Source: Erigeron canadensis (taxonomy: Eukaryota; Streptophyta; Magnoliopsida; Asterales; Asteraceae). Taken from it: 64,000 nucleotides of DNA. The stretch spans positions 8,105,765-8,169,764 of the forward strand of contig NC_057767.1 of assembly GCF_010389155.1 (NCBI RefSeq), given 5' to 3'. The number at the start of each line of letters is the position of its first letter. Position 1 is the stretch's first letter. This document shows positions 37,619 to 50,290 of this stretch, one piece after another. Under the pieces are notes generated by a model, which was not told the DNA's origin, ran no database searches, and saw nothing but the letters and a program-made list of their open reading frames with translations. A program made the translations under genes and the position numbers.

Positions 37619-40600
37619 GTAAAATCGAGTAGTAAAATTTATAAACACAGACTACCAAAAGACCGACTCTTACACACTTACAGGTAGTAAACCCGTTCGT
37701 ATACAATATAGTTAAATGGTAAATCTGAGGTCGATCACGAGGACTAAAGTAAGTAATTGTTCAAATAAAGCAATTCAAGTAAAAGTGGGGGTTTTGAAAT
37801 AGGTTAGAATGCAAGAAATTAACAAGTTAGTAATCCCGCATGATTAATCGCAAAGAGAGTTTTGATTAAAAAAAGAATTAAAAAGACATCCATCTTGAAT
37901 CCGATCAACAACATATTCAGATTGCACATAAATGAAGTTCAAATTCAATTAAGTTGACAATGATAATCGAGACAAAATAAAGACACAAATTAGTACCACC
38001 AACATTTGTAAATAATTTCAATCACCCAATTAATCAGTTCCTTGGTAAAAGCTGATACCACCAATGCTTAAAACAATTTCCCTAACCAACTAGTTTAATT
38101 GATTATCAAATTAACAATTGTATATATGTGAAGACAACGTGGTACCACCAACCGTCAATCAACATGTTGATAAAATGATTCTTCTTATCAAAATGACATT
38201 CACTATTATACCATGAACTAGGGACAATTGATTAAGGATAATTAATTGAAATTACATATATGTTCAACTAGTACCACTAACGAAGAACATATATATCACC
38301 AATATCAAAATGATAATCAATAAAGAATCAAATCATCAAGATCGCGACACAACGATAATTGAAATCAACTTTGAATTAATGAAATAGTGCAATCCTTACA
38401 TATTGTCTCACTTCATCAAGATGGATGATAAAATGATTAGCCACTCATATTAAATATGAAAGAACAAATCAAAATAGAAGAATACATCATTACCGAATAT
38501 AATGAATTTAAAGCAATTAACGTAAATGATCCAATCGTGATTAAGGGCTACAAAGATGATTCTCCAGATGAAAAATCTCTAAAAAGATGCTCTAAAAACG
38601 GCTGGAAGGAAAAGATATTCCTTGATAGGGTTTTTGTCTCCTATTTAATCTTAAAATTGGCCGACCTAAATATGTGGTACATGCAAAATAGCATGTGGGC
38701 ATAAAGTGGTCTCAATTTCATCCATAAACATCCTATTTAATCTTAAAACTGGCCGACCTCAATTTCCATCTTTTCTTCAATTGTCTTCACTAAGACACCT
38801 TCAAATTCATCCATAAACATCCATGAGCTCAATTTCACCTATATTAGGCCATTTCTTCCATGAAACCTATTATAAACCTGAAACACTCGAACATACCATA
38901 AAGCATTGAAATATATACGCATATGTCCTATAATCAAGCATAAAATGGCCGAAAACAATCGTGGGAAATATATATAAAATTAGATACATCAAATCCCCCA
39001 CTTAAGCTTTGCTTGTCCTAAAGCAAATCCAAATTTCAAAATCTTAATTACCTTGATACATCAAACTTGATAAATGAAAACTCGAATGTTTGAAATGGTT
39101 AAACCATAAATGGTTAAGCAGTTTTAATCTTAAATGAAAACTCGAATGTTTGACAATACTTGAGTGATATTCAAGCCTCAATAACACGACTAAGCACAGA
39201 ACAATCGAATCAATGATATCTCATTTATCCTATTCCAACCAACTTACTTTTGGGGTTGAATATTTGAATAATCACTCAAGGCCTAGTCGTGATGCATAAT
39301 CTTTTACCATAGGCTTGTACTATAATCGTTCATTCACCGCCATGGTGCAAGCACCATAACATTTATCAGAAGAGGTCTTAGAGGGTTGTAATGAATTCTG
39401 AGGCTAAACAAGGTATATAAAAGGGTATGGAAATTTGTGATAGCAATTAATTTTAAAAAGAAATAACACAACATTTAACAAAGTTTTCACATAATAATGT
39501 AATCAATAAATCTCTTCTCATTAGTTGCCAACGGTCCAAAACCCAAAAAGTTGTACCGACAATACCCCCAATAGAACAATTAGAAACTAACACCATTGTG
39601 GTGTATGACAATCAAAGAACTCAATCAACCAAGACTAACCATATCGGCTTAAAGAATTTGCCAACCCAAGTATGATAACCGAAGAATATAACAATATAAA
39701 TATTTTTTTGGTTATGAAGATGTACCAACTCAACTCGATAATTTGTAGAAACAATGAGCTTTTGTTGGTGTAATTGATGAACCAACTAATAAAAATGATT
39801 TGACCAAAAATGAGAGATACAAACTGACAGCCCAAGCTCACCTTTTTTGTTTCATTTTTTCTATTTTTTATTTTTTTTCTGTTTTTCCATTCTTTTATTC
39901 TTTTTTTTTTGTGAGCTACTTTTACTTTTACTCATTGGTATTCTCTAAATAATATTTAAACAGTGACAAATCATGTAATAATATGCTAAGATGAACAATC
40001 CAGACTTGATCCAACAATCATGACAAAATCAATCTATCCTTAGTAACCGAGAAAATCCTAACCCGACACAATAGGACAATCCCAAACCATCTACTAGCAT
40101 AGGCAACTAATGACCCACCAGGACTTCGACTATCGGTATCGCGAGGGAAAGGTGTATATTTAAGGTGGATTTAACAACAAAGAACAAGCCAATGACAACA
40201 TGTTTTTCTATTGTTTCTTGCACTAAAAATGAGTGCAACACAAGGGTTTCACAGGTGGTTCACTAACCAGTGTAGTTAGCTACTAAGCAAATTAACAAAA
40301 CATGCACATAACAAATATTTACAAATAAAGGGGTGAACATGTAAAGAACAAGGCTTTAATCCTAAATTTGCCTCTTCCTCATCTAGTTACACAGAATGAT
40401 CAACTAGGATAAGTTCTAGAATCAATGTAATCACTGGCACACTCATAGCAAATGAAAGTAACCCAGAAATGGAAAAACTAACCTCAAACTTGCACATCAT
40501 AGTTCAAAGCTCTAACTCAAACCCTTACTCTTGAATAAATTCAAAAGCCTTTGAGAGGGATAAATTTACAAGGCCAATAAGTCTAAACCCGTAAACACCT

Positions 40601-40793
40601 AGCAAATCTAGAATTGAATCAAGAATCTCACAAATTTGGTGTTTTGGTGCTATAAGCGTGCTAGTCATATTATTAATCTAGAAGGGATTTCCTAATTAAT
40701 CAATTAAGACACATTCCACCAATTAAAATTTGTACCAAGGGTCCAGTCAAATTGCTCATTAATATCTATGATTAGGTGGCAAAAGTAATCAAA
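37619..40793. mobile_element. Non-coding LTR-retrotransposon-derived DNA inserted in the chromovirus
   Basis: From TGTAAAATCGAGTAG onward the sequence is unrelated to gypsy pol. It has the style of long LTR/UTR regions of large plant retroelements: 'ggtcgatcacgaggact', four spaced GTACCACCAAC-type words between 37990 and 38285, and 'cccccacttaagctttgc' near 38995. No coding gene is supported; the 82-codon frame at 38456 is not recognised. It continues beyond the solo LTR at 43204. Confidence 0.45.
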
Positions 40794-40798
40794 CACAA

Positions 40799-43198
40799 TG
40801 TAACACCCCGAGCTAGGGCTCGAAATATTACGGAAATCATATAGCACAAGGAGGGATTATCGTAGGCAACTAAATGACATTAATGAATTCGGTGAATCCA
40901 CATCAAGTCAAATATTCAAACAATGCACAAGGAGCAAATGACCATCAAAGTTTACAAAAGAGAATTCTAGAGATGGCTATCGATCCTAAGCATTAATCCA
41001 AAAGTGGGCGAATGAATCCTTGATCCATAAAGTCCATGCCCGAATCCAAAAGCTACACCAGATCATGCATCACATCCTTGAACCACCTGATTACCTGAAA
41101 AGTGTTCTACAAGTCAACACGAGGTTGGTGAGTTTGTAATGGTGGCCCAAGATGAACCACCGACCATAACTACATACATAAAAACAAGAACAATCATCAC
41201 ATACAAGTAGTCTTACACGTCATCCAACCAATGTATCACTATATAACAAACATATAAGAACAATCAATGCAATGTCAATGCCATGATGTGAATGATATGC
41301 ATGCCAAACCAAAATACATATAATATGAATGGCTATCATGCCATTTATGCAACGATACTCACAGGTCTTCACCATGACCATTGTGGCATCTCAAAAACGT
41401 CGGCGAATATACGTCTATAAACCCGGATGACCAACACCAGTGTATACGTCTATACCTGGATAAACACATTTGTCTCAACAGACAACCAAATCATCTCAAG
41501 GCAACCAACACAATGCAAGCCCAACAATCCATCGATCCAACATCCAATAACCAACAATATGATCAAACTATACATACATGCACTTGAGAGGGCTTGCTTT
41601 CAAAGAGTCCTCGATGTTTGTATACAGGGTGTACCAGCGGCTAACCCTCCACATCTCAAACCTTTTGAAAGCGAAGTCGACTTCCATGTATGTACATCTA
41701 ACCTAACTATAACCTTTCTCAATACCAACATACACAAAACATTTCAATAATTCATCCATCAATCATCATTCAATCAACAAACAACTAATTCAAACAAATA
41801 AACACACAATGTTCACTTTTCAGCCCGAATCTCAATAGAGCAGGGAGATACGAACTCACCTTGATTGGCAAAAAAGGCTAATATCGAATTAAGATGAGAT
41901 TATAAGTGATTATAGTGCTCTACGCGTTCACAACCTAGTAATGTATACAAGACATGCATTATTCACCAAAGACGATTCTCTAACTAGGTTTTAGCTTTGG
42001 TTTATGGCTTTGAAAGACTTTCGGGACCCATCATGGTCGTTAGGGAGGTCATGTAATAGTTTGTAACCCAAATGAAGTCGCCCCAAGGTTGCCTCATTCT
42101 CAAACATAAGTTATATGTTTATTTAGTTTATGTTAATGTCTTGAATTAGGTTCCAAAGAGGACACCCAACTTTAAACGACTCGTTTGTCATGTGTAGGGC
42201 ACCAATAAGGTCATAAGAGTACATTCCGGAAAGGTCGGTACGATCCTAGGATGTTAGAACTAAAGCTAGGAAAAAGTTAAGTGATTGAAGCCCTCAACTG
42301 CGCCGCAACTTATCGCTGCGCCGCAGCTGAAAAATAGACTCGTGAAGCTGCGGGGCAGCTTAACTAGCTGCGCAGCAGCTGAAAAACAGAATTGTGAAGC
42401 TGCGGGGCAGCTTAACTAGCTGCGCAGCAGCTCACCCAGTTCAGCACCAGCAACCCATTTCGACCTAAACACACCAAAACTAACCCATAACTTATTTTTG
42501 ACACCCAAAATCGATTTGTGATGCATCAAAACTCAATATGAAGCATAATTAAGCATGTTTACACATGAATAACCCAAACCCACTTCAAAATCTTTCTTCA
42601 AAACACCAAACTCAAGTTCAAATTCGGTTTAACCCATTACTAACCTTAGACAAACCCTAATTCGACTTTTGGCTCGATTTGTGACCCGAAAATGTTTTGG
42701 CACAACTAAAGATACATTTACTAACATGAAGTGAAGGTCATAGAGTAGAATTTACTTACCAAAAGCTTCACAAATCCTCAAACCCGAATTTTGATTCAAA
42801 TGAGGTCATTTCTTACACTTTGGAACCCAAGTTTTTGATATGAAGTTAAAATGGTGATAAGATTTATTATTCTTGCATTAACTAAGCTTGAATTTCCATG
42901 AACTATGAATTAAATTAGAGAGAGAGTGAAAGGAGAGTGTGTTCCTGGGAGTAAAGAAGAGAGAGATAAGAAGAATAAGGGAAGGAAAGGATAAGGTGGG
43001 TGGGGGTTGGGTTGACTAAGGTGGGTCAAGACTTTGATCCATGGGTTGACCCGTCAACATAACTAATTAGTTCAAAACCCACGACATTACATCTAGCACA
43101 CCGTCAACCGGCTCATTGAGTATACAATTAGTCATTTAACTACTATAATTCATAACATGACACTTAAAGTCAATGGGTCAAAATTCATGGATGTTACA
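40799..43198. mobile_element. Solo LTR, 2.4 kb, TSD CACAA
   Basis: It starts TGTAACACCCCGAGC and ends ATGGATGTTACA, so the tips are inverted repeats (TGTAACA/TGTTACA). CACAA flanks both sides (40794-40798, 43199-43203). It has no internal domain or primer site. The termini are of the chromovirus long-LTR type but differ from the solo LTR at 30337. Confidence 0.85.
42325..42428 (+). repeat. 52 bp GC-rich tandem repeat in the solo LTR
   Basis: AGCTGAAAAAYAGA...GAAGCTGCGGGGCAGCTTAACTAGCTGCGCAGC is repeated at 42325 and 42377, preceded by a worn third copy. It contains the palindromes GCTGCGCAGC and AAGCTGC/GCAGCTT, and is a GC island in an AT-rich LTR. Confidence 0.85.
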
Positions 43199-43203
43199 CA
43201 CAA

Positions 43204-44072
43204 GGACAAGCATGCAAAAGTTTAAAAAATTCCTATAAAATACCTGATTGTTTCCTATTTATCATCCCCACACTTGAGTTAGACATTGCCCTCAATGTCC
43301 AATGAATTAAGGCAAACTATGGGAAATAGGGGAAAGTAAATTAAAAGCAGAAATCAAGAACAAGAAAAACTTGCCAGGCATAACGGGTGTTCTATGCTTG
43401 AATAATGCTAACAAGAAATTTTTGCTGAACTTACTTCCAGCATATGCATATGACAAAACTTGCTATTCAACATGAACACACAAATCAATGCAAAACAGGA
43501 ATACCAAACAAATAGCATAACCATAACCATCATCAAAGAGCTTATTAAAAATAAAAAAAAATACAAAATTTAAATTTAAATAACAAAATAAAAGACACGG
43601 GTTGCCTCCCGAGAAGTGCTTATTTTATTAACGAGTCCTTAGCTAGACTAGATCCTTACAGAACTACCAAGGTTGGGTCTCCGACGCCCCCACACATGAA
43701 GTGTTAGGCGGTTTACCTTAAAAAGAAGAGAAACAGTTACCTTTCACTTTTTCAAGAATCCAATCATTCGCTCGTTCGGAAGTATCAACAACCATCATCA
43801 ACTCCTCTTTCTCATTTGTTGATAAATTCGAGCACAACTCTTCAGACAACTTAACATTACCATGAGAAACAACAGACTTTAAGCGACTATATAGTTTACA
43901 AAAGCTAGCACATGGCCCATCCGTTGGCTTCAGAATAGGCACTGTTGTTGACTTCAACTCAACCTCCTTTTTCTCGAGCTTCTTATCCAACCAGTCGTCA
44001 ATCTGAAAATCTAAAGAACTAACACAAGACAGAGTTAACAACACTAGGTAAGAAACAGAACAAGTGTTTAAT

Positions 44073-44082
<10 letters not shown>
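43204..44082. mobile_element. Continuation of non-coding retroelement DNA
   Basis: Text such as CCCCACACTTGAGTTAG (about 43266) and GGTTGCCTCCCGAGAAG (about 43600) is of a kind that recurs in untranslated parts of large plant LTR elements. A minus-strand frame of 108 codons lies at 43718-44044. Confidence 0.4.
43718..44044 (-). CDS. Open frame of 108 codons, not recognised
   Basis: The frame reads MLLTLSCVSSLDFQIDDWL, then KKLEKKEVELKS, then KEELMMVVDTSERANDWIL and stops after GNCFSSF. It is acidic-basic mixed and helical in character. No domain is recognised and it lies in retroelement-derived DNA, so it is more likely part of a degraded retroelement ORF than a host gene. Confidence 0.25.
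   Translation of the reverse strand: MLLTLSCVSSLDFQIDDWLDKKLEKKEVELKSTTVPILKPTDGPCASFCKLYSRLKSVVSHGNVKLSEELCSNLSTNEKEELMMVVDTSERANDWILEKVKGNCFSSF

Positions 44083-44113
<31 letters not shown>
44083..44113. repeat. (TA)n microsatellite
   Basis: A run of about fifteen TA dinucleotides. Confidence 0.95.
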
Positions 44114-44116
<3 letters not shown>

Positions 44117-44477
44117 TTTTTATATATATATAACATAATTTCTTTTATATTTGTTTCTCTCTCCCCGCATTATATCTTCCCTCTTTAAAGTTCATACCTG
44201 TGTGTTCTTTTTCTTTCTTTTGCTACATCACCACAAAAACAACCAGAAACACATCCTCTAGATATATTAGATATTTAATAGTGTTTAATTAATAAAAAAT
44301 CGAACGAACTTCAGAAGGGTAATTTTAGGGTTCTTGGTTTTGGGGGAAAACAATGAGATACCCTTAATCAGGAAACTTTTGGAAATAGGATCCTTTAAAT
44401 AGAAGAAAACAAAATAGGTTACCTTTAATAGAATATTTGTGTAAAAATGTTACCTTTTTATGAATTTTCCCTATATA

Positions 44478-44808
44478 TCTATAATCCTTTATAAAAATTA
44501 TCACACACCTCATTTTTAGATATAGTTACACAATAGTTACATAGGAATTACTAAATTACCCTTAATAAACACACACTATGAAAAAAGTTTTTATAAAATA
44601 CCAAATTTTTTCTTAATTAATTAATTTCAATTTAAACTTTTATTTTAATAATTAACACTTTAAGCCCTTATCTTCTAAAAAAATTCCACTATCATAATTA
44701 AATCAACCTACACCACTTGACACCGGCATCACCACCAATAGTACCATCACTGACACCACTAAAACGCTTTTCCACGACCGTTACCACATTGTGCGGGTAC
44801 CTTGCTCG
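44478..44808 (+). mobile_element. Short Helitron (331 bp)
   Basis: It starts A|TCTATAATCCTTTATAAA and ends with hairpin-like ACATTGTGCGGGTACC, then CTCG where CTAG is expected. A CCACCACC-type stretch precedes the end, as in the next Helitron. The altered terminal base lowers confidence. Confidence 0.45.
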
Positions 44809-45024
44809 TATATATAATAAGAAAATAGAGCTCGTCTTTATGTTGTGAATCTTGCGCCAAACATTTTTTGTAGTTTTTCTTTCTAGCCGTCTAAACCATC
44901 AAAGTATAAAAAAAATAGTTTTGTTTGTTTAATCTCCTCTTGGTTGTCGAGTATCAGGATGAAAGTAGGAAATTGAGATGTCTTTTATGACTTTCTTATT
45001 TACCTACACCAAATAGGATTTACA
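44809..45024 (+). repeat. Chromovirus LTR-like block B1
   Basis: Single-copy relative of 27757-28045, from AAAATAGAGCTCGTC to AAATAGGATTTACA, without the 90 bp duplication. Confidence 0.65.
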
Positions 45025-45420
45025 TCTATATCTATGCAACTGTATAAAAAGGGAGATGATAAATATATCATTTATTTTGATTAATTTATCACACTGTATC
45101 ATTAAACTATGCATAAATGTGGTAGATTAATCAAAATATATGGTGCTATACTACTATTATCATCTTCCATATAAAAATTATAACCCTTATGTGGGATATG
45201 CGAATAAACCAAACTACCCATAATGAATTATATTATCACCAACCCTTAATATTAAATTACACCATTATTCCCTTATATATAAAACATCTCTACTACCTCT
45301 TTTATAATCAAACATCTTTACATCAATTACCCACACCATTTGACGCCGCCACCACAATCACCATCCTTCACATCCATCACACCGCCTCATTGCCACCGTA
45401 TTACGCAGGTATCATACTAT
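45025..45420 (+). mobile_element. Short Helitron (about 396 bp)
   Basis: The left junction is A|TCTATATCTATGCAACTG. The right end has ACCGTATTACGCAGGT (45396-45411) and CTAT in place of CTAG. It separates blocks B1 and B2 of the LTR copy. Confidence 0.45.
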
Positions 45421-45695
45421 ATATATGCTTTATATATATAATTGGTAATAATAAATGGTATTAAGGAATTTGTAGTCATTTCTGTCCTAGCCAGATACTC
45501 CAATGCAGTAAGATACAAAAGTTGGTTGTTTGTTGTTTGTTGTTTGTTGGGTCTTTTGGCTTATTGTCGTGTTCTACACACAAGAAAAAAAATGAGATAT
45601 GTTGTTTCTAGTCATGAAGTCGAACAGAAGTAGAAAAATATAAAAAATTGAGTTTTCTTAGTTCTCTTTCAAAGTCAGTAAATAAATATATATTA

Positions 45696-45916
45696 GAGAA
45701 AATGAAGTATGTGACTATTAGACACCCAAGCTTTTGTATAGAACTCATCACATATTAATATTTTAATATATTTATAAATATTTGGCCCTCATGCTTTTTA
45801 TGGATTAAAAAAAAAGATGTAAGAGGTTTTACACCCAATTTTAAATGTCTAACAGTCACATAAACCTTAGTCTTTATATATTATTATTGTGTGTTGTTCT
45901 CATAAACCTTAGTCTC
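45696..45916. mobile_element. MULE-type MITE, 221 bp, 9 bp TSD
   Basis: It is flanked by TATATATTA on both sides (45687-45695, 45917-45925). The ends share inverted TATGTGACTRTTAGACA blocks. An internal 42 bp duplication (CATAAACCTTAGTCT..., from 45860) lies near the right end. LTR copy A keeps the uninserted site. Confidence 0.65.
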
Positions 45917-46151
45917 TATATATTATTATGGTGTGTTGGTCTTTTTGAAACTAAAAGAGTAGGCAAAATGGTTATTGTAGTTTTGGGGTTTTAAGTCAAG
46001 CAGAAAAGAAATAAAATAATGGTATTATAGGAGTAATTGGTTTAATTGGTGGTACAATACCTGAAGTTTTAAATATTTATTCTTCTGGGGACTATCAATT
46101 GGATATTATATATGCTTTGTTAGAGTCATTTAGTTTGACTTATTTTAATTA

Positions 46152-46442
46152 GAGATAAGTATCTTGTAATGTAACAAATTTTGGACGAATATTTATAGTA
46201 GAAAATAACTAAAGTTTTGTGTATTGTATGTAAACAACTTTAAAAAATGTTTATTGTATGTAAGAAAACATACGTAGCAACCATATAAAGGTGTCACTTG
46301 TCTGATTTTAATTGATTGAATACATTTTCTTACATACAATAAACATTATTTTCGAGTTGTTTATATACAATACACACAACTTTAGTTATTTCCTACTATA
46401 GACATTCATTCAATGTTTGTTACATTACAAGATACTTATCCC
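46152..46442. mobile_element. MULE-type MITE, 291 bp, 9-10 bp TSD
   Basis: The left tip GAGATAAGTATCTTGTAATG and the right tip, reversed, GGGATAAGTATCTTGTAATG are nearly perfect inverted repeats. Much of the element folds on itself. ATTTTAATTA flanks both sides (46142-46151, 46443-46452). Copy A near 34108 reads straight through this site. Confidence 0.8.
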
Positions 46443-47938
46443 ATTTTAATTATTGATCGTTATAAGTTATCGTGAATACATAACAAGTTTGGTTAATTAT
46501 CATTATTTGTGGTTTGTGAAACTTCTGAAGGTAAGATAACTTACTTTTGACACATGAGGGACACAACAAAACTTATTTTTGATATTTAAACCCCCATTTT
46601 ATGTTGCTTAAAGTATCTCATGCATATGTTAGATGTGAGATATATGAGTGAGGTTGACTGGGGTATTGTTTGTGCATGTTTATGTAGTCATGAGATGATT
46701 ATTGCATGATTTATATATGTAGCTTGTTGTTTGAGTTATGAATGTTTTGTGTGGACTTGTTGACATAGAATACTAGACATGATTTAAGTTGTCATGTCAT
46801 GTGCACAATAAGGCTCCTAGTGTTGATATGTAGATTTGGTTGCAACCTATTTATGTAGATAAGTCTCGAGCATTGTGTTGAAAGAGTAAAGCTTAACCCA
46901 AAGTTAGCCTATTTAGGCTAATGGTGCTGCATTGATCACTCGGGGGAACTGTACATGTTTCCCGCTTGACCCACTTAGCGTTGGTAAAGTAATTCCGAGT
47001 GAAGTGATTGACCACTAGTGTAGTAACGACTTACTCATGGATTTGGTTATGTTTATCCATTACGACAATGATGGACCCCGTAAGGTCTACCCATCTAGTC
47101 GGGTGTGGAATTTCCTATTTGGTCATGTGGCTGCCTCACACAACTTATTTGTGCAGATTTTATTTGTCATAACCTTTGGGTTGATTGTGTTGCTTGTGCA
47201 GCTAAGGGGGTAGTGTTGATATTGGAGGATTGCTTGGCACATTATAGGATTTTTATTCCTATTATACCAATTGTGTTGATATATATTGTTGTTGTACCCT
47301 TATGTATGTATGAGTAGTTTCATAAATTGATTTAACTGGCAATCATTTTCATAAACTAACATGTTATCTTATTCAGCTCTCTAAAAGCTGGCACTAGTTT
47401 CTATGGAAATGTGTTGTGCCCCCATGTTAGGCATTGATTGGCGACTTGGTAGCATGCTTGTGAGATGGGTAGTTTCTATTGGAGCTTATGGATGTTGGCT
47501 TTAGTTACCCACAGTGCATTTATTTAAGTAGTCCTACATATTTGCCGTTTGACCGTTACTTTGTTGGTTTTGATTGTGGGTTTCATTTGGATTATTGTGA
47601 TGATACTTGCTGGTAACACTTTTTGGGATATTCATTATGTTTTATTGATTCCGTTAGGAATCAAATGAGATTCTTAAATGTCGCTTCCGTAATTTGTTAA
47701 CGGTGTTATGGTTAAAGTTAAAAAAAACTATGAAATCCACATTTTCATAAGGTAAGGTGTCACATGTTAAACATATATTAACAATATCCTTGAAAAATAA
47801 TGTTTTTTAAATTAAGATGGAATTTAACTTTCATCAAAATTATTAATATTAATTGAAAACTAATATTAGATAAACTAAGTATCTTTAATTTTGTTTTTTT
47901 AAGCTAATAATTTAAACTAAGATTTAAGCCACTTTTAA

Positions 47939-48381
47939 CTAGAAGGGACAAAGTATCTGCGCGTTGCGGCGGTGAGATGGTGAGAGTGATAAGTCATAGA
48001 GTATGATAGGTAATATGTGGTGATAGGTCATAGAGTGTGATAGCCAGATGTCTTAGCCGTCCGGGCTCCGCCCCGGATTTCAAAATTCATTGAAAGTATA
48101 TCGAATGACATCTCTAATAAAAGAGCATAAAATTTTTTAAGAATACCCATATATTTTTTATAATTTATCGATGTACGGTTTTTGAAATAAAAGATTTTGA
48201 TCAAATTAGAGGAATAAAATGATTTATGGAGGAGAAGAAAAAATGAGTGGTTGAGATTTGATGAGAGAAAAATAAGTGGTTGAAATGTATATAGATGTAT
48301 TGTACCTTATGTATTAATCGATGTAAATTGTTGAAAAGTTGAAAAAATTTGAAGGGAACAAATGCTTTATAATGTAGTAGA
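47939..48381 (-). mobile_element. Helitron family 3 (443 bp)
   Basis: On the minus strand the 5' junction is A|TCTACTACATTATAAAGC and the 3' end is a GC block (CGCCGCAACGCGCAG) followed by CTAG|T at 47939-47942. Related sequence lies inside 23340-24723 (same orientation) and at 59630-60072 (opposite). Confidence 0.65.
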
Positions 48382-48599
48382 TATAGGTTATTTAATTGAC
48401 TTTAGAAAATCTCAAACTAAATTCTTAAACATCATGGGTCACTGGCAGCGATGCCAAATTAAAACTTGATGCGAGGTTGATGTAGAGGTCAAAATATCAA
48501 GTTTAAATATGTAATTTCAATGTTTTACCCAACCATAACACTTGTACGTAATGCACCTGTTTGTGTATAATATAGCTTTATGAAGTAAAACAAAGATAG

Positions 48600-48602
48600 T
48601 TC

Positions 48603-48633
<31 letters not shown>

Positions 48634-48634
48634 G

Positions 48635-48673
<39 letters not shown>

Positions 48674-48674
48674 C
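48600..48674. repeat. (ATT)n microsatellite
   Basis: About 25 ATT triplets with one ATG interruption near 48632. Confidence 0.95.
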
Positions 48675-48681
48675 ATAATTG

Positions 48682-49742
48682 TTAATAAATAAAATTTTGA
48701 AAGTTAAAAAGAAGAGGTTTATTTATTTTTATCCTTAATTTTTCTTGAGATCTAAGGGCCAAATCTTGGGATCTAGATTACCCCCATCAATGACTAGGAT
48801 CAAAAACTTATCTTCTAATAAATAAGAACATGAAAGGGTATAATGGTAATTTGCATTAAAAAAAAAGCACTCTACCCTATTTTCAACCACTTCTCTTTCT
48901 TTTCCCTCTGACCAATACACACACATACAAACAAACATTCTTTCCCCCTCTCCTCCTCCTCTCTTCTTCCTCCACCTCTACGGATGATGACCACCACCAC
49001 CATTATTATCGACCATCACCAAGACACAAACACACACAATTGCTCTTTTTCTCTATCGTACGTTCTCTATTCTCCATTGACTCATCTCTCTCTCTCCCTC
49101 TCTCCTCATCCTCTAGCGACAACAACCACCACTATCTTCTGGATCTTCACTTTAAACCACTAGCAACAACAACAAATGGATGATGTTTTAGATATTATTA
49201 GAGTAAGATTTTATGGAGTAAACATTTATATATATATATATAATGGATAAGCAGACCAATTTTACTCATGATTGTTAGTTTTATTATGATTTATATTTTT
49301 CATATGATAATAAGTTGTATCATTGATTGTTGTTTAAAATTTCTTTGAAGAGTATTGCTCACAAAATGTTTGATAAAATGTCTAAACCAAAGTGTATATA
49401 CTAAATCAAATTTGATTAAATACGTATTTACTAATTATACAGCCAATCATACTTGATTGTAAACATTTGAATTTTTAAAATTTTATTAGTTATACAATAT
49501 TGTCTACATGGTGTTTGATGGAATGTCTAAACTAAAGTTTCATATATATGATTTAAAATCAAATCACATTCGATTAAGTATTGCATACAAGATGTTTGAT
49601 AAAATGTCTAAACCAAATTTGATAATATAATTTAATTATTTTTATGAATCTGAATAAAATCAAATTTGATTGGCTAAACTAATCAAACTTGATTGGTAAA
49701 GACAAAAACATATGATACGAAATACAACAGATTCAAGCATAC
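48682..49742. other. Non-coding DNA entering the palindrome-repeat domain
   Basis: No gene is supported. CT-rich and ACC-rich stretches occupy 48930-49150. From about 49380 the words TTTGATAAAATGTCTAAACC and AATCAAATTTGATT start to recur and mirror text at 60250-60960. Confidence 0.5.
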
Positions 49743-50290
49743 AATCAAATTTGATTGTGTATAACTATGTTGATATAAACTTCATTTGTTTGTGTAAATA
49801 TATGAATAAAATCAAATTTTATTTTAAATATCTTTTTGAAACGGTACGTATATAATCAAATTTGATTATATATAGGTTTGTTAATATAAACTCCATTTAT
49901 TTGTGTAGTTGTATGAATAAAATAAAATTTGATATTGTATATCTTGTTGAAAATGTACATATCCAATCAAATTTGTTTGTGTATAGGTTTGTTGATATAA
50001 ACTTCATTTGTTTATGTAAATGTATAAATAAAATCAAATTTGATTTTGTATAGCTTTTTAAAACTATACATATACAATTAAATTTAATTGTGTACAGGGT
50101 TGTTGATATAAACTCCATTTGTTTGTGTACATGTATGTTTAGAATCAAATTTGATTTTGTATAGCTTTTTGAAACTGTACTTATACAATCAAAATTGATT
50201 GTATATGTTTGTTTGTATAAATGTATGAATAAAATCAAATTTGATTTTGTATAACTTTTTGAAACTATATGTATAGAATCAAATTTGATT
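49743..50290 (+). repeat. Tandem repeat of about 111 bp with AATCAAATTTGATT palindromes
   Basis: Unit starts (AATCAAATTTGATTGTGTA and variants) fall near 49743, 49854, 49967, 50076, 50187 and 50277. Spacings are 111, 113, 109, 111 and 90 bp. Each unit holds a second palindrome followed by TTTTGTATAGCTTTTTGAAAC. Spurious long frames on both strands arise from the repeat. Confidence 0.85.

Larger units (their letters stand above)
45430..47764 (+). mobile_element. 3' LTR-like end of Ty3/gypsy element (copy B)
   Basis: It is collinear with copy A (30075-30325 plus 33786-35350) and ends GGTGTCACA. No primer binding site follows, which fits a 3' LTR. It carries two MITEs absent from copy A (45696-45916, 46152-46442) but lacks the Helitron and foldback present in A. 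Its left border is obscured by Helitron insertions. Confidence 0.6.

Noticed and set aside
49862..50238. Open frames of 63 and 113 codons on opposite strands
   Set aside because: Both are products of the 111 bp palindrome-containing tandem repeat.
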